A DNA stretch of 56,533 bases from Mycobacterium kyorinense (GTDB lineage: Bacteria > Actinomycetota > Actinomycetes > Mycobacteriales > Mycobacteriaceae): the NCBI RefSeq assembly GCF_002101735.1, contig NZ_LQPE01000019.1, forward strand, positions 1 to 56,533. Direction: 5' to 3'. Made by a program: the position numbers and the translations under genes. The notes beneath the pieces are model-generated. The model did no database searches. It was not told the origin of the DNA and saw only the letters and a list, made by a program, of their open reading frames with translations. Numbering within the stretch: the stretch's first letter is position 1; each line of letters begins with the position of its first letter. Below are positions 1-11,164 of this stretch, piece by piece.

Positions 1-81
1 TGACAACCGCACCTGGCAACCCGAATCACCCCCGATCACCAAGTCGGCGGCTTGACATCTTCATTGAGAGTCCTTTCGTTT

Positions 82-834
82 TCACGCTGAGGGCGCGTGG
101 TTGACAGCGTGGAAAAGCTCGCTGTAGGTGGCGTCGTGTGTGGCACGCCAAAACGGTTTGGCCCGCTCTATCACGATCTCGCTGGCCTGCTGCTGAGTTC
201 GCAATTGCGCCATCGTCTCCGCAACAAAGGCATCCAGCGGCATCGTGTTGGAGTCGTACTCGAGCGCTTCCTGGATCTCGGTCTTGACCCGTGGCGGGAT
301 GATTTCGATCACCTGAACCCCGGTGTCCCGCAGCTGGAACCGCAGAGATTCGGTGAAGGAGTGCATCGCCGCCTTGGTCGCGCTGTATGTGGGAGTTATC
401 GCTTTGGGCACGAACGCCAGTGCGGACGTGACGTTGATGATCGCCGCATGCGGCTGGGCCAGTAGCGAAGGCAGCAACGCCGCGGTCAGCCGGATGGGTC
501 CCAGCAGATTGATCGCCACGACCTCCTCCGCCGCATCGAGATCACCGGCGGCGACATCCTCGACGCGCATGATGGCAGCGTTGTTGATCACAACGTTCAG
601 TCCGGGGTAGCGGTCGATCAGTTCGCCGGCGAATCGACGGACGTCGCCTGGATAGCCCTGATCCAAAGTCAGGTAGCCCATGCCGGGGTTGGCGTCGGCG
701 ACGGCCCGCAACGGCTCTCGGCGCCGGCCGGCAATAACGACGTGATTGCCCAGCCGCTGTAATGATTCGGCCAAGCCGCGCCCGATTCCAGTGCCGCCGC
801 CGGTTACCAGGATGGTGTTGCCCGCCCACTGCAT
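82..834 (-). CDS. Short-chain dehydrogenase/reductase (DltE-like)
   Basis: Classical SDR oxidoreductase of about 250 residues that should use NAD(P)H on an unknown carbonyl or alcohol substrate. The cofactor motif TGGGTGIG lies at residues 11-18, an NNAAIM segment follows in the middle, and the catalytic set is S137, Y150 and K154 (YSATK). The start was placed at the ATG before QWAGN because it sits directly before the Rossmann strand and has AAAGG upstream; a longer frame to 879 adds only Arg-rich sequence that does not look like SDR. It is divergent from the Lrp-type regulator at 957, which may control it. The family is certain, the substrate unknown. Confidence 0.88.
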   Translation of the reverse strand: MQWAGNTILVTGGGTGIGRGLAESLQRLGNHVVIAGRRREPLRAVADANPGMGYLTLDQGYPGDVRRFAGELIDRYPGLNVVINNAAIMRVEDVAAGDLDAAEEVVAINLLGPIRLTAALLPSLLAQPHAAIINVTSALAFVPKAITPTYSATKAAMHSFTESLRFQLRDTGVQVIEIIPPRVKTEIQEALEYDSNTMPLDAFVAETMAQLRTQQQASEIVIERAKPFWRATHDATYSELFHAVNHAPSA

Positions 835-956
835 GGCATTGCCTTTCGTTCGACGCACGCGGCCCAGAGTTGCAGCCACCGCTCCGTAATGCCTACCTAC
901 ACGATGGAAACGTTGATAAACCCTTGCCCGTCTGGCTTAAACCGCATACTTTCCTC

Positions 957-1955
957 ATGACAGATGCTCTTGACGCACAAATCCTCCATGCGTTGGAGCT
1001 GTCGCCACGAGTGTCGTTTCGGCGTATCGCCACTGTTGTCGGTGCATCCGAGCAAACCGTCGCCCGCCGCTACCAGCGGTTGCGTCGGGATGGCGTGGTG
1101 CGGGTCGTCGGGCTGGTCAATCCCCGGGTCCACGGGGAAGCACAGTGGATAGCCCGAATCCGCGCCAAACCCGACCGCATCTCCCAACTGGGCGACGCGC
1201 TGGCGCGGCGTTCAGATGTCACCCATGCCAATATCCTGTCGGGCTGGACCGAGTTGGTCTGTGTCATCCGCGCGCCGGTTGGCGAAAGTCGCGAAAGTCC
1301 ACTGCTGCAACAACTCCCGCGAACCACATCGGTGCTCGATGTCAGCGTCGATCTTGTGCTGCACGTTTTCGGCGAACCGGCGAGCGCGCAATGGGCCGGC
1401 TACGGCCACAAACTGAGCAACGAGCAAGCCAATCAGATCCTTGGCGAACCGATCAGCCAGGTAGCGTCGGGGCAGCTCATCACGCCTACGACGCAAGACC
1501 GTCCACTCCTCGATGCGCTCGCCGAAGACGGCCGTGCCACGCAGGCACACTTGGCCGAACGGACCGGATGGTCGATGGCACGGGTAGCTCGGCGTGTAGC
1601 GGCCCTGGAAACCTCGGGCGCGTTGGTCTATGACGTCGAAGTGCTGGGCGAGCGGCTCGGCTTTCACCTCAATGCGATGTTATGGCTCACGGTTACGCCG
1701 CTGCACCTCCGGCGTGTGGGCGAGCAGATCGCAGCCCACGACGAGGTTGCTTTCGCCGCTGCCGTTAGTGGCCGCAATAACTTGCTGGCTGTGGTGATTT
1801 GCCGCGACGCCGACGATCTCTACCGTTATCTGACTGAAAACCTCGCGGCCATCGACGATATCCGGGCCTACGACATCAGCGTCCGGGCGCAACGACTCAA
1901 GCAATCCGCGTCACTGGTCGCCGGCGGGCGACTGGTCATTCCACGCCGCAGCTGA
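957..1955 (+). CDS. Lrp/AsnC-family regulator with two tandem modules
   Basis: Transcriptional regulator of 332 residues, about twice the length of a single Lrp/AsnC protein. Residues 1-55 form a winged HTH (DAQILHALELSPRVSFRRIA, then ASEQTVARRYQRLRRDG) followed by a ligand-type module. A second HTH begins near residue 180 (DRPLLDALAEDGRATQAHLA) with a second sensory module to the end, so the gene encodes a tandem Lrp fusion. The ATG at 957 opens the first HTH directly; the longer frame upstream would run across the divergent intergenic space. The likely target is the adjacent SDR or itself. The effector is not evident. Confidence 0.9.
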   Translation: MTDALDAQILHALELSPRVSFRRIATVVGASEQTVARRYQRLRRDGVVRVVGLVNPRVHGEAQWIARIRAKPDRISQLGDALARRSDVTHANILSGWTELVCVIRAPVGESRESPLLQQLPRTTSVLDVSVDLVLHVFGEPASAQWAGYGHKLSNEQANQILGEPISQVASGQLITPTTQDRPLLDALAEDGRATQAHLAERTGWSMARVARRVAALETSGALVYDVEVLGERLGFHLNAMLWLTVTPLHLRRVGEQIAAHDEVAFAAAVSGRNNLLAVVICRDADDLYRYLTENLAAIDDIRAYDISVRAQRLKQSASLVAGGRLVIPRRS

Positions 1956-2020
1956 GCGCGTCGAGCAGGTTTGAAATCCGCAAGGCTGGGTACAACCCCG
2001 CGAGGAAGGAGTTTGACGTC

Positions 2021-2473
2021 ATGTTCTCCAACATCACTATCAAGACGGCGACAGCTGCCGTCGGTATTGCAGCGGCTGGAATCCTAACTGCGACACCGGC
2101 ATTGGCAGATCCGCAAGTCGTATCGTTTGGTCAATCGGCAGAAATTCCCAGCCCGGGCGGGGCCATCAACTACACCGTCAGCAACCTGCAACCCAGCGGA
2201 CACAACGACGGTATCTGGTACTCCGACGTCACCGCCCAAGCCGTGAGTGGCTCCCCGACGCCGAACATCGCCGACTTCAACGCGCGTGCGGTCAACAGCT
2301 CGACCTACGCGGTCATGAAGGGTAACGAGGTGGACGGGCTTCCCAACCAGCCCATCGCGACAGGTAGCCAATCGAGCGGGCGGCTGTACTTCGACGTCAA
2401 AGGCGGCACAGCGCCCGACAGCGTCGTGTACCGGGATGCTGCCGGCGTCGACAAGGTCGTCTGGAAAAGCTGA
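2021..2473 (+). CDS. MPT63-like secreted protein (DUF1942)
   Basis: Small exported protein of 150 residues. The N-terminus is a clear Sec signal peptide, with cleavage expected after ATPALA (residue 29). The mature part follows the pattern of mycobacterial MPT63 (Rv1926c): a segment on residual beta-sandwich strands, a PNIADFNARAVN block, G(R)LYFDVKGGTAPDSVVYRD and a final VVWKS. MPT63 is an abundant secreted immunoglobulin-fold antigen of unknown function. AAGGAG precedes the ATG. It is convergent with mak, whose stop lies only 37 bases away. The family call rests on remembered resemblance and should be confirmed by a profile search. Confidence 0.8.
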   Translation: MFSNITIKTATAAVGIAAAGILTATPALADPQVVSFGQSAEIPSPGGAINYTVSNLQPSGHNDGIWYSDVTAQAVSGSPTPNIADFNARAVNSSTYAVMKGNEVDGLPNQPIATGSQSSGRLYFDVKGGTAPDSVVYRDAAGVDKVVWKS

Positions 2474-2480
2474 CTGAGAC

Positions 2481-2494
2481 GGGCGTCGTCGCCC
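2481..2494. terminator. Short GC hairpin between convergent genes
   Basis: GGGCG-TCGT-CGCCC forms a 5-bp stem in the 37-base gap between the MPT63-like gene and mak. It has no T tract. It is a weak candidate for a shared terminator. Confidence 0.3.
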
Positions 2495-2510
2495 CGAGCG
2501 CGACGCGCGA

Positions 2511-3823
2511 TCAGGCGGCCGTCAAGCGGGCGATCGACCGCAGCGGTATCGGCAGCCAGCCGGGCCGGTGCCGCGACTCGTAGCCAGTCTCGTAGACCGC
2601 CTTGTCCAGTTCGTAGGCGGCCAGCACCGCCGCGGACTCGCGCGGGTCGACACCGGACGCGGCCGCATAACCGTCGCAGAACGCCGTTTGGTTGCGTTCG
2701 ACCCACTCGCGGGCGCGCGCGGCCAGCTGCTTGTCGTCGGCCTGGTCCACCAGCTGCCCGTAGGCGGCGTATTCGAAGGAGCGCAGCACGCCGGCCACGT
2801 CGCGCAGCGGAGAATCCGGCGCGCGACGCTCCTCGAGCGGCTGGCCCGGCTCCCCCTCGAAGTCGATCAGCAGCCAGGTCTCCGGGGTGCGCAGCACCTG
2901 GCCCAGATGCAGGTCGCCGTGGATGCGCTGCACGGTGATGGTCTCGTGCGCCAGCTTCCCGAACTGCTCTTCGATGGTCGTCACGTACTTCCCGAGTTCG
3001 GGCACGGTGGCCGCCGTCGCCGCGAGTCGGGCCAGCATGGTGTCGACCGGGAAGGTGCCCTGTTCGGTGCCCAGCGTTTCGGCCAGCGTGGCGTGCACCG
3101 AGGCGACGGCCTCGCCGAGCCGGTGGGCTTCGCCGGCGAAGTCGCCGCCCACCTCGTGGGCGTACAGGTCGCCCTCGGCGAACAAGTCACGCACGCTGGC
3201 GGTGGCCATCGCCCAGCCCTCGGCCGCGTTGGCGGCATACTCGGTCGCCATGCCAAGCGACCAGGACGCGCCCTGGTCGTCGGTCAATTCGTAGCTGCCG
3301 AGCAGCCGGGCCACGTGCGGATTGCCGGCACGGGCCAGCACGCGGTTCAGCTCGACGTCGGGGTTGGTGCCGGGGATGACCCGCCGGAACACCTTGAGGA
3401 TCGCGTCGCGGTCGAAGATCACGCTGGTGTTGCTCTGTTCGGCATCCGACATTCGGGGGTGCGCTTCCAGCGGCAGCGTGGCGTCCGGTTCCTTGGCGAA
3501 GGCCACCTGGCCACGGGCCGCCGACGCGTCGATCAACGACAGCAGGGCCTTGGCGGCGGCCGGGTCGTAGAGCGCGTCGTACGCGGTGCGGTCGTTGTCG
3601 GCGCCGATGGTGGCGACGCTGCTGTATTCGACAACCGGGGTGACGTCCCAGCTGACGATCACTTGATAGCGCTCCGCCGAACCGTCGGCGTAGCTGACGT
3701 CGACCAGCGTCAGGTCGAGATCGTCACCCAGCGGGATCACCAGGCCGGCTTCGGCGGCGGACAGTTCACGGTTGCGCCCGGCGTACCAGCGTTGCTGCGG
3801 AAGCCATTCTGACCACGGCAAAT

Positions 3824-3827
<4 letters not shown>
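2511..3827 (-). CDS. mak: Maltokinase Mak (Pep2)
   Basis: ATP-dependent maltokinase of 438 residues that makes maltose-1-phosphate from maltose, feeding GlgE and alpha-glucan synthesis. It has the aminoglycoside-phosphotransferase-like kinase fold: phosphate-anchoring lysine around K145 (AILKVFRRV), catalytic loop HGDLHLGQ at 303-310 and metal-binding IDFEGEP at 321-327. The N-terminal cap ([12 protein letters not shown]) is typical of mycobacterial Mak (Rv0127). The ATG overlaps the treS stop as ATGA, so translation of the pair is probably coupled. Length matches the family. Confidence 0.96.
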
Positions 3828-5599
<1,772 letters not shown>

Positions 5600-5689
5600 A
5601 GTTCTTCGCGTACCCCACACCGGACACACGGAATCGTCTGCGGCACGCCATCTTTGAGCGATACCGGCCAGTCGATATCCGCACGAATG

Positions 5690-6757
5690 TCAGCCGGGCG
5701 GCCCGGGCGCCAACGTCACGTTGGCGGTGCGCGGAGCGCCCCCACCAGTTTGCAGCCCCAGCGCGATGGTGTCGCCGGGGTGGTGCTGATCCAGGATATT
5801 CGTCAGCGCGGTGGCCGAGTTGACCGGGTTGTTGTCCACCGAGACGATCCGGTCGCCGGGCATGACTCCCGCCTGGGCAGCCGGGGCGTCGCGCAACACC
5901 CGCACCACCGCGGCGCCCTGACCGTTTTGCGAATCGGAGACCCCGACACCGAGGAAGCCCGTCGGGCCGATGTGCACCGTCGGCGACGCCGCACCCGAGC
6001 GGATCTGCCCGGCGATGGCCATGGCCTGGTTGATCGGGATCGCGAAGCCCTCGCCGCGGCCCAGCTTGTAGTTTTCGGACGCGGCGGTGTTCATCCCGAT
6101 CACCTGGTTGCCGGCGTTGACCGTGGGGCCGCCGGAGTCGCCCGGCCGGATGGGGGCGTCGACCTGGATCAGCCCGTCGAGGGTCTCCGAGCTTCCGGTC
6201 AGCGAGTCCGACGCCGACACGGTCTGGTTCAGTGCGACGACCTTGCCGGACACCGCGCTGGGCGTTCCGCCGGCACCGCCGGCGTTGCCCAGCGAAACGA
6301 TCGGGTCGCCGACCGCCACTGCCGAGGAGTCGCCGATGTTGGCCACCGGCAAGCCGGACGCGCCGCCCAGTTGTAGCACCGCGACGTCGTGGGTGCGGTC
6401 GTAGCCGATCACCTCGACGGGGTAGGTCTGGTTGTTGCCGATGTCGCGGGCGGTGATGTCGGTCGCCCCGGCAATAACGTGGTTGTTGGTGAGCACCACA
6501 CCGTTGGGGTCAATCACGATGCCGGTGCCCGCTCCGACCGCGCTCTGGTAGCCCATCTTGGTGTCGATGTCGACGATCTGCGGCCCCACCTGTGACACCG
6601 TGGCGAGCGGGTCGGTCGGCGGGTGGGGCGCTGCGGGTACGGGCGGAGCCGACGGCGACGCATACGCGGGAGTTGCGGCCAAGACCACTGCCATCACCGA
6701 CGCCACACTGAGTAACCACGACCACCACTGCGATGTTCGGCGGTGTGATCCGCTCAT
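5690..6757 (-). CDS. pepA: Secreted trypsin-like serine protease PepA with PDZ domain
   Basis: HtrA-like exported protease of 355 residues, the same length as M. tuberculosis PepA (Rv0125). A signal peptide spans residues 1-33 (ending AYA). The catalytic triad is H93 (TNNHVI), D124 (RTHDVAVL) and S208 (GDSGGP). A PDZ domain covers about 265-350 (FLGVGV..AQAGVMPGDRIVSVDN). The start is fixed by an almost ideal Shine-Dalgarno (AGGAGGTGA, complement of 6762-6770) four bases upstream of the ATG at 6757; the longer frame has no such signal and adds no conserved sequence. It lies upstream of treS-mak on the same strand. Confidence 0.96.
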   Translation of the reverse strand: MSGSHRRTSQWWSWLLSVASVMAVVLAATPAYASPSAPPVPAAPHPPTDPLATVSQVGPQIVDIDTKMGYQSAVGAGTGIVIDPNGVVLTNNHVIAGATDITARDIGNNQTYPVEVIGYDRTHDVAVLQLGGASGLPVANIGDSSAVAVGDPIVSLGNAGGAGGTPSAVSGKVVALNQTVSASDSLTGSSETLDGLIQVDAPIRPGDSGGPTVNAGNQVIGMNTAASENYKLGRGEGFAIPINQAMAIAGQIRSGAASPTVHIGPTGFLGVGVSDSQNGQGAAVVRVLRDAPAAQAGVMPGDRIVSVDNNPVNSATALTNILDQHHPGDTIALGLQTGGGAPRTANVTLAPGPPG

Positions 6758-6878
6758 CCCGTCACCTCCTGCAAGGGTCAAGCCGTACTGCACGGTTTTT
6801 CGCAGCATACGGTGTCGACACGCGCTACGGAGTAACCGCGGCGCCGTCTTGGCAAACTGAGCCGCCCAGAGTAATACG

Positions 6879-7295
6879 GTGGGCTCCGTGGTCGACTTCG
6901 ACCCGAAGACCAGCTTCGCTGCGGCGCCGGTGGCGCGGTTGGCGACCGTCACGCCCGACGGCACGCCGCACCTGGTGCCGGTGGTGTTCGTGCTTCGCGA
7001 CGACGTCGTCTACACCGCTGTGGACGCCAAGCCCAAGTCCACCCAGCGGCTGCGCCGGCTGGCCAACATCGAGCACAATCCCCGGGTCAGCGTGCTGGTC
7101 GACCACTACGCCGACGACTGGGCACAGTTGTGGTGGGTCCGCGCCGACGGCATCGCGCTGATCCACCGCGAAGGCAACACGCAGCAGGCCGGCTACGACT
7201 TGCTGCGCGCCAAATACCGCCAGTACCAAGCGGTTCCGCTGGACGGCCCGGTGATCGCCGTCGCGGTGCAGCGCTGGAGCAGCTGGCATGCCTGA
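6879..7295 (+). CDS. PPOX-class F420/flavin-dependent oxidoreductase (Rv0121c-like)
   Basis: Split-barrel flavin or F420-binding protein of 138 residues (TIGR03668-type). Family features visible are an opening [48 protein letters not shown] and a WWVRADG strand. Such proteins reduce small molecules with F420H2 or flavin; the substrate here is unknown. The GTG at 6879 is used; a second in-frame GTG at 6888 is possible. It is divergent from pepA and 83 bases upstream of fusA2, the order also known beside fusA2 in M. tuberculosis. Confidence 0.88.
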   Translation: MGSVVDFDPKTSFAAAPVARLATVTPDGTPHLVPVVFVLRDDVVYTAVDAKPKSTQRLRRLANIEHNPRVSVLVDHYADDWAQLWWVRADGIALIHREGNTQQAGYDLLRAKYRQYQAVPLDGPVIAVAVQRWSSWHA

Positions 7296-7378
7296 CTTTC
7301 CCTGCTTCCGAAGGCCTTGTGCTGCATGGGTGCGAAGGGGAAAGGTGACCTAGTAGTGGGTACGAGGAGAAACACGTC

Positions 7379-9514
7379 ATGGCAGACAAGGCGAATACAT
7401 CCCAAGGCGCAGGAGCCGCTCCCACCGCGGACAGTCCCGGCGCGATCCGCAACGTGGTGCTGGTCGGCCCGTCCGGCGGCGGCAAGACCACGCTCGTCGA
7501 GGCGCTGCTGGTGGCCTCCGGCGTGTTGTCGCGGGCCGGCACCGTCGCCGACGGCAACACGGTCTGCGACTACGACGACGCCGAGATCCGCCAGCAGCGC
7601 TCGGTCGGGCTCGCGCTGGCGTCGCTGGCACACGACGGCATCAAGATCAACCTGATCGACACCCCGGGATACGCCGATTTCGTCGGCGAACTGCGCGCCG
7701 GGCTGCGGGCCGCGGACTGCGCGCTGTTCGTGATCGCCGCCAACGAGGGCGTCGACGAGCCCACCAAGTCGCTGTGGCAGGAATGCAGCCAGGTCGGCAT
7801 GCCCCGCGCGGTGGTGATCACCAAACTCGACCACGCCCGCGCCAACTACCAAAGCGCGCTGTCGGCGGCCCAAGAAGCCTTCGGCGACAAGGTGTTACCG
7901 CTGTACCTGCCGGCAGGCAACGGCCTGATCGGGCTGCTGTCGCAAACCCACTACGAATACGACGGGAGCAAGCGCACCACGCACCCCCCGGACGCGTCGT
8001 ACGCCGACCAGATCGACGAACTCCGCGGCTCGCTGATCGAAGGGATCATCGAGGAGTCCGAGGACGAGTCGCTGATGGATCGCTACCTCGGCGGCGAGGC
8101 GATCGACGAGTCGGTGCTGATCGAGGATCTGGAGAAGGCGGTCGCGCGGGGATCGTTCTTCCCGGTGATCCCGGTCTGCAGCGCGACCTGCGTGGGCACC
8201 CTGGAGTTGCTGGAGATCGCCACCCGCGGCTTCCCGTCTCCGCTGGAACATCCACTGCCGGAGGTCTTTACGCCGCAGGGTGCCTCGCACGCCAAGCTGA
8301 CCTGCGACCCCGACGGGCCGCTGCTCGCCGAGGTGGTGAAGACGACCTCGGACCCGTATGTCGGCAGGGTGAGTTTGGTCCGGGTGTTCTCCGGGACCAT
8401 CAGGCCCGACACGACGGTGCATGTGTCGGGCCATTTTGCGTCGTTTTTCGGTGAGTCGAACAGCCACGCCGACCACGACGAGGACGAGCGTATCGGCGCA
8501 CTGTCGTTCCCCCTGGGCAAGCAGCAGCGGCCCGCGCCCGTCGTACTGGCGGGCGACATGTGCGCGATCGGGCGGCTCAGCCGGGCCGAAACCGGCGACA
8601 CGCTTTCGGACAAGTCCGAACCGCTGGTGCTCAAACCGTGGACCATGCCCGAGTCGCTGTTACCGGTCGCCATCCAGGCCCATGCGAAGACCGACGAGGA
8701 CAAGCTGTCGGTCGGGCTGGGCCGGTTGGCCGCCGAGGACCCGACGCTGCGGATCGAGCAGAATCCGGAGACCCACCAGGTCGTGCTGTGGTGCATGGGC
8801 GAGGCGCACGCCGGCGTCGTGCTGGACGCGCTGGCCAACCGCTACGGCGTCACCGTGGACACCGTGGAGCTTCGGGTACCGCTGCGAGAAACGTTCGCGG
8901 GCAAGGCCAAAGGCCACGGCCGGCACGTCAAACAGTCCGGCGGGCACGGCCAGTACGCCGTCTGCGACATCGAAGTCGAACCGCTGCCGGAGGCGTCGGG
9001 CTTCGAGTTCCTCGACAAGGTGGTCGGCGGCGCGGTGCCGCGCCAGTTCATTCCGAGCGTCGAAAAGGGCGTGCGCGCGCAGATGGAAAAGGGTGTGGCG
9101 GCGGGCTATCCGGTGGTCGACATCCGCGTCACGCTGCTCGACGGCAAGGCGCACAGCGTCGACTCGTCGGACTTCGCGTTCCAGATGGCCGGGGCGCTGG
9201 CGTTGAAGGAAGCGGCGGCGGCCACCAAGGTGATTCTGCTCGAGCCGATCGACGAGATCTCGGTGCTGGTGCCCGACGATCTGGTGGGCGCGGTGATGGG
9301 CGACCTGTCCGGGCGCCGAGGCCGGGTGCTGGGCACCGACACCGCGGGCAACGAGCGCACGCTGGTGAAAGCTGAAGTGCCGCAAGTAGAATTGACCCGT
9401 TATGCGATCGACTTGCGGTCGCTGTCGCACGGCGCCGCCTCGTTCACCCGCTCGTTCGTCCGCTACGAACCCATGCCGGAAACCGCGGCAGCGCGGGTGA
9501 AGGCCGCCGGCTGA
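7379..9514 (+). CDS. fusA2: Elongation factor G-like GTPase FusA2
   Basis: EF-G paralogue of 711 residues with the EF-G domain order. The G domain has a P-loop GPSGGGKTT (residues 30-38) rather than the GHVDHGKTT of canonical EF-G, DTPGYADF for G3, and TKLD in place of NKxD for G4. Domain II begins near residue 320 and domains III-V fill the rest (GHGRHVKQSGGHGQYA, then VDSSDFAFQMAGALALKEA). The family (Rv0120c) is of unclear function; the altered G motifs suggest a specialised or regulatory GTPase rather than the main translocase. It is the second gene after the PPOX protein and is followed by a strong hairpin. Confidence 0.95.
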   Translation: MADKANTSQGAGAAPTADSPGAIRNVVLVGPSGGGKTTLVEALLVASGVLSRAGTVADGNTVCDYDDAEIRQQRSVGLALASLAHDGIKINLIDTPGYADFVGELRAGLRAADCALFVIAANEGVDEPTKSLWQECSQVGMPRAVVITKLDHARANYQSALSAAQEAFGDKVLPLYLPAGNGLIGLLSQTHYEYDGSKRTTHPPDASYADQIDELRGSLIEGIIEESEDESLMDRYLGGEAIDESVLIEDLEKAVARGSFFPVIPVCSATCVGTLELLEIATRGFPSPLEHPLPEVFTPQGASHAKLTCDPDGPLLAEVVKTTSDPYVGRVSLVRVFSGTIRPDTTVHVSGHFASFFGESNSHADHDEDERIGALSFPLGKQQRPAPVVLAGDMCAIGRLSRAETGDTLSDKSEPLVLKPWTMPESLLPVAIQAHAKTDEDKLSVGLGRLAAEDPTLRIEQNPETHQVVLWCMGEAHAGVVLDALANRYGVTVDTVELRVPLRETFAGKAKGHGRHVKQSGGHGQYAVCDIEVEPLPEASGFEFLDKVVGGAVPRQFIPSVEKGVRAQMEKGVAAGYPVVDIRVTLLDGKAHSVDSSDFAFQMAGALALKEAAAATKVILLEPIDEISVLVPDDLVGAVMGDLSGRRGRVLGTDTAGNERTLVKAEVPQVELTRYAIDLRSLSHGAASFTRSFVRYEPMPETAAARVKAAG

Positions 9515-9541
9515 GCATCGGCGCGCCGTGCCCCGCCGACT

Positions 9542-9587
9542 GTAACGCCAGGGCGGGGAATCGGGCGATTTTCCGCCGTGGCGTTAC
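9542..9587. terminator. Bidirectional hairpin between fusA2 and the hydrolase
   Basis: GTAACGCCAGGGCGG (9542-9556) and CCGCCGTGGCGTTAC (9573-9587) pair at 14 of 15 positions around a 16-base loop. The element lies between two convergent stop codons and probably terminates both transcripts. There is no long T tract, as is usual in mycobacteria. Confidence 0.75.
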
Positions 9588-9607
9588 GCTCGAAGCCGTG
9601 ACGGCCG

Positions 9608-10249
9608 TTAGTGATCCAGCCAACCCAGGGTGGACGACAGGTCGCGAACGTCGACGCCGATGCCGCGGCATTCCTCGATGCCCCGATCGTAAACACCCGA
9701 CATCGCATCTGACACCAGCACAATCCGGAAGTCGCGTTCGGATGCCTCGTAGATCGAGGTCCGCGGGCAGTTGGGAAAGTTGCAGCCAGCGAAAACTATA
9801 GTGTCGCGGCCGCTTTCATCGAGATGCCGCTGCAGGTTGGTTTGGTAGAAGACGCCCCAGCGCGGCTTGTACATCACATGCTCGCGCGGTCCGATCTCTT
9901 GGAACTTGCCGCTCAGAAGCAGTTCGTGGTCCAGCTCAACGGGATTCGGCAACAACTCCGGTGCGATCTGGGATCCGCGGCTGCCGGGCGCCAGCAGTCG
10001 AGCGCCCTGTTCGATCGAGAACCGGCGCACCGGGTCGACGTTGGAGCCGTCCGGCCGGTACAGCCGCACCGCGTGCACGATCGGCCGCCCGCGCTCCCGA
10101 AACGCCGCCGCGAGCCGCGCCATGGCCGGGATCGCCGCGGCCGTGCCGGCGACATGCAGTGGCGCGCCGTCGGCATAGGTGTCGCGCTGCACGTCGATCA
10201 ACACCAGCGCCGCCGAGCCCGGATGTGGACGGGTGTACGGATTGCTCAT
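9608..10249 (-). CDS. Isochorismatase-like cysteine hydrolase
   Basis: Hydrolase of 213 residues with the Asp-Lys-Cys triad of the isochorismatase superfamily: D19 (ALVLIDVQRD), K128 (MYKPRWGVF) and C161 in GCNFPNCPRTS. The superfamily includes nicotinamidases, N-carbamoylsarcosine amidases and ureidoacrylate hydrolases, and the sequence alone does not choose among them. It is convergent with fusA2 and divergent from ldtA, about 150 bases away. Length is normal and the gene intact. Confidence 0.9.
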   Translation of the reverse strand: MSNPYTRPHPGSAALVLIDVQRDTYADGAPLHVAGTAAAIPAMARLAAAFRERGRPIVHAVRLYRPDGSNVDPVRRFSIEQGARLLAPGSRGSQIAPELLPNPVELDHELLLSGKFQEIGPREHVMYKPRWGVFYQTNLQRHLDESGRDTIVFAGCNFPNCPRTSIYEASERDFRIVLVSDAMSGVYDRGIEECRGIGVDVRDLSSTLGWLDH

Positions 10250-10401
10250 CAGGTCCGGTTTAACACAACGCGGCGGCCTTGAGCTTGCCGGCTAGTTCCG
10301 CGGCCCGCTGACCACCTCGTCGGATGTCGCCGATTGTGTAACCAAAAGCGTTTGCTGAGCGACAGTTAGGGTATGTATTAAAGAAGCGGAATCTCGAAGG
10401 G

Positions 10402-11160
10402 ATGGCCACGATGCGTAGAGCGATTCGACAAGTGCTGGTGGCGGCAGTGGTTGCCGCGCTGGCACTGGCGGGATCGGCCAGCCCCAGCGTGGCGGCGGTC
10501 GCACCGTCGCGCATGACCGTCGCCTCGATCCAGCCGGCCAACGGCGAGGTGGTCGGAGTGGCGCATCCGGTCATCGTCACGTTCGCCGGGCCGGTGGCCG
10601 AGCGCGCGGCCGCCGAGCGGTCCATCAAAATCACCTCACCGGCCCACACCGCGGGACGATTCAGCTGGGACGACGACCACGTCGTGCAGTGGATTCCCGA
10701 GACCTACTGGCCTTCTCACAGTCATGTAGCCGTCGAGGTGCACGGCCTGTCGACGGGCTTCGAGACCGGCGATGAAGTGTTGGCCGTCGCCAGCATCTCT
10801 GCGCACACATTCACCGTCAGCGTCAACGGCGAAGTACTGCGCACAATGCCGGCGTCGATGGGTAAACCCAGTCGCCCCACGCCGATTGGGTCGTTCACCG
10901 CGCTGTCGAAAGAACGGACCGTCACGTTCGATTCCCGGACCATCGGCATCCCGCTGAGCTCGCCCGAGGGTTACCTGATCCAGGGCCAGTACGCTGTGCG
11001 GGTCACCTGGAGCGGTGTCTACGTGCACTCGGCGCCGTGGTCGGTGGACTCGCAGGGATACGCGAACGTCAGCCACGGCTGCATCAACCTGAGCCCCGAC
11101 AACGCCGCCTGGTACTTCGACACCGTGCATATCGGCGACCCGATCGAAGTGGTGGCGTAA
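10402..11160 (+). CDS. ldtA: L,D-transpeptidase LdtA (LdtMt1)
   Basis: Exported enzyme of 252 residues that makes 3-3 cross-links in peptidoglycan. A signal peptide covers about residues 1-32, one Ig-like domain follows (VASIQPANGEVVGVAHPVIV to ASISAHTFTV), and the YkuD catalytic domain contains H209 (VYVHSAPW), H225 and the nucleophile C227 (SHGCINLSP). Sequence and length match M. tuberculosis Rv0116c closely. ATG at 10402 is used; ATG at 10411 is equally possible. This is the intact Ldt of the window, in contrast to the broken one at 49249-50261. Confidence 0.95.
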   Translation: MATMRRAIRQVLVAAVVAALALAGSASPSVAAVAPSRMTVASIQPANGEVVGVAHPVIVTFAGPVAERAAAERSIKITSPAHTAGRFSWDDDHVVQWIPETYWPSHSHVAVEVHGLSTGFETGDEVLAVASISAHTFTVSVNGEVLRTMPASMGKPSRPTPIGSFTALSKERTVTFDSRTIGIPLSSPEGYLIQGQYAVRVTWSGVYVHSAPWSVDSQGYANVSHGCINLSPDNAAWYFDTVHIGDPIEVVA

Positions 11161-11164
11161 CAGC

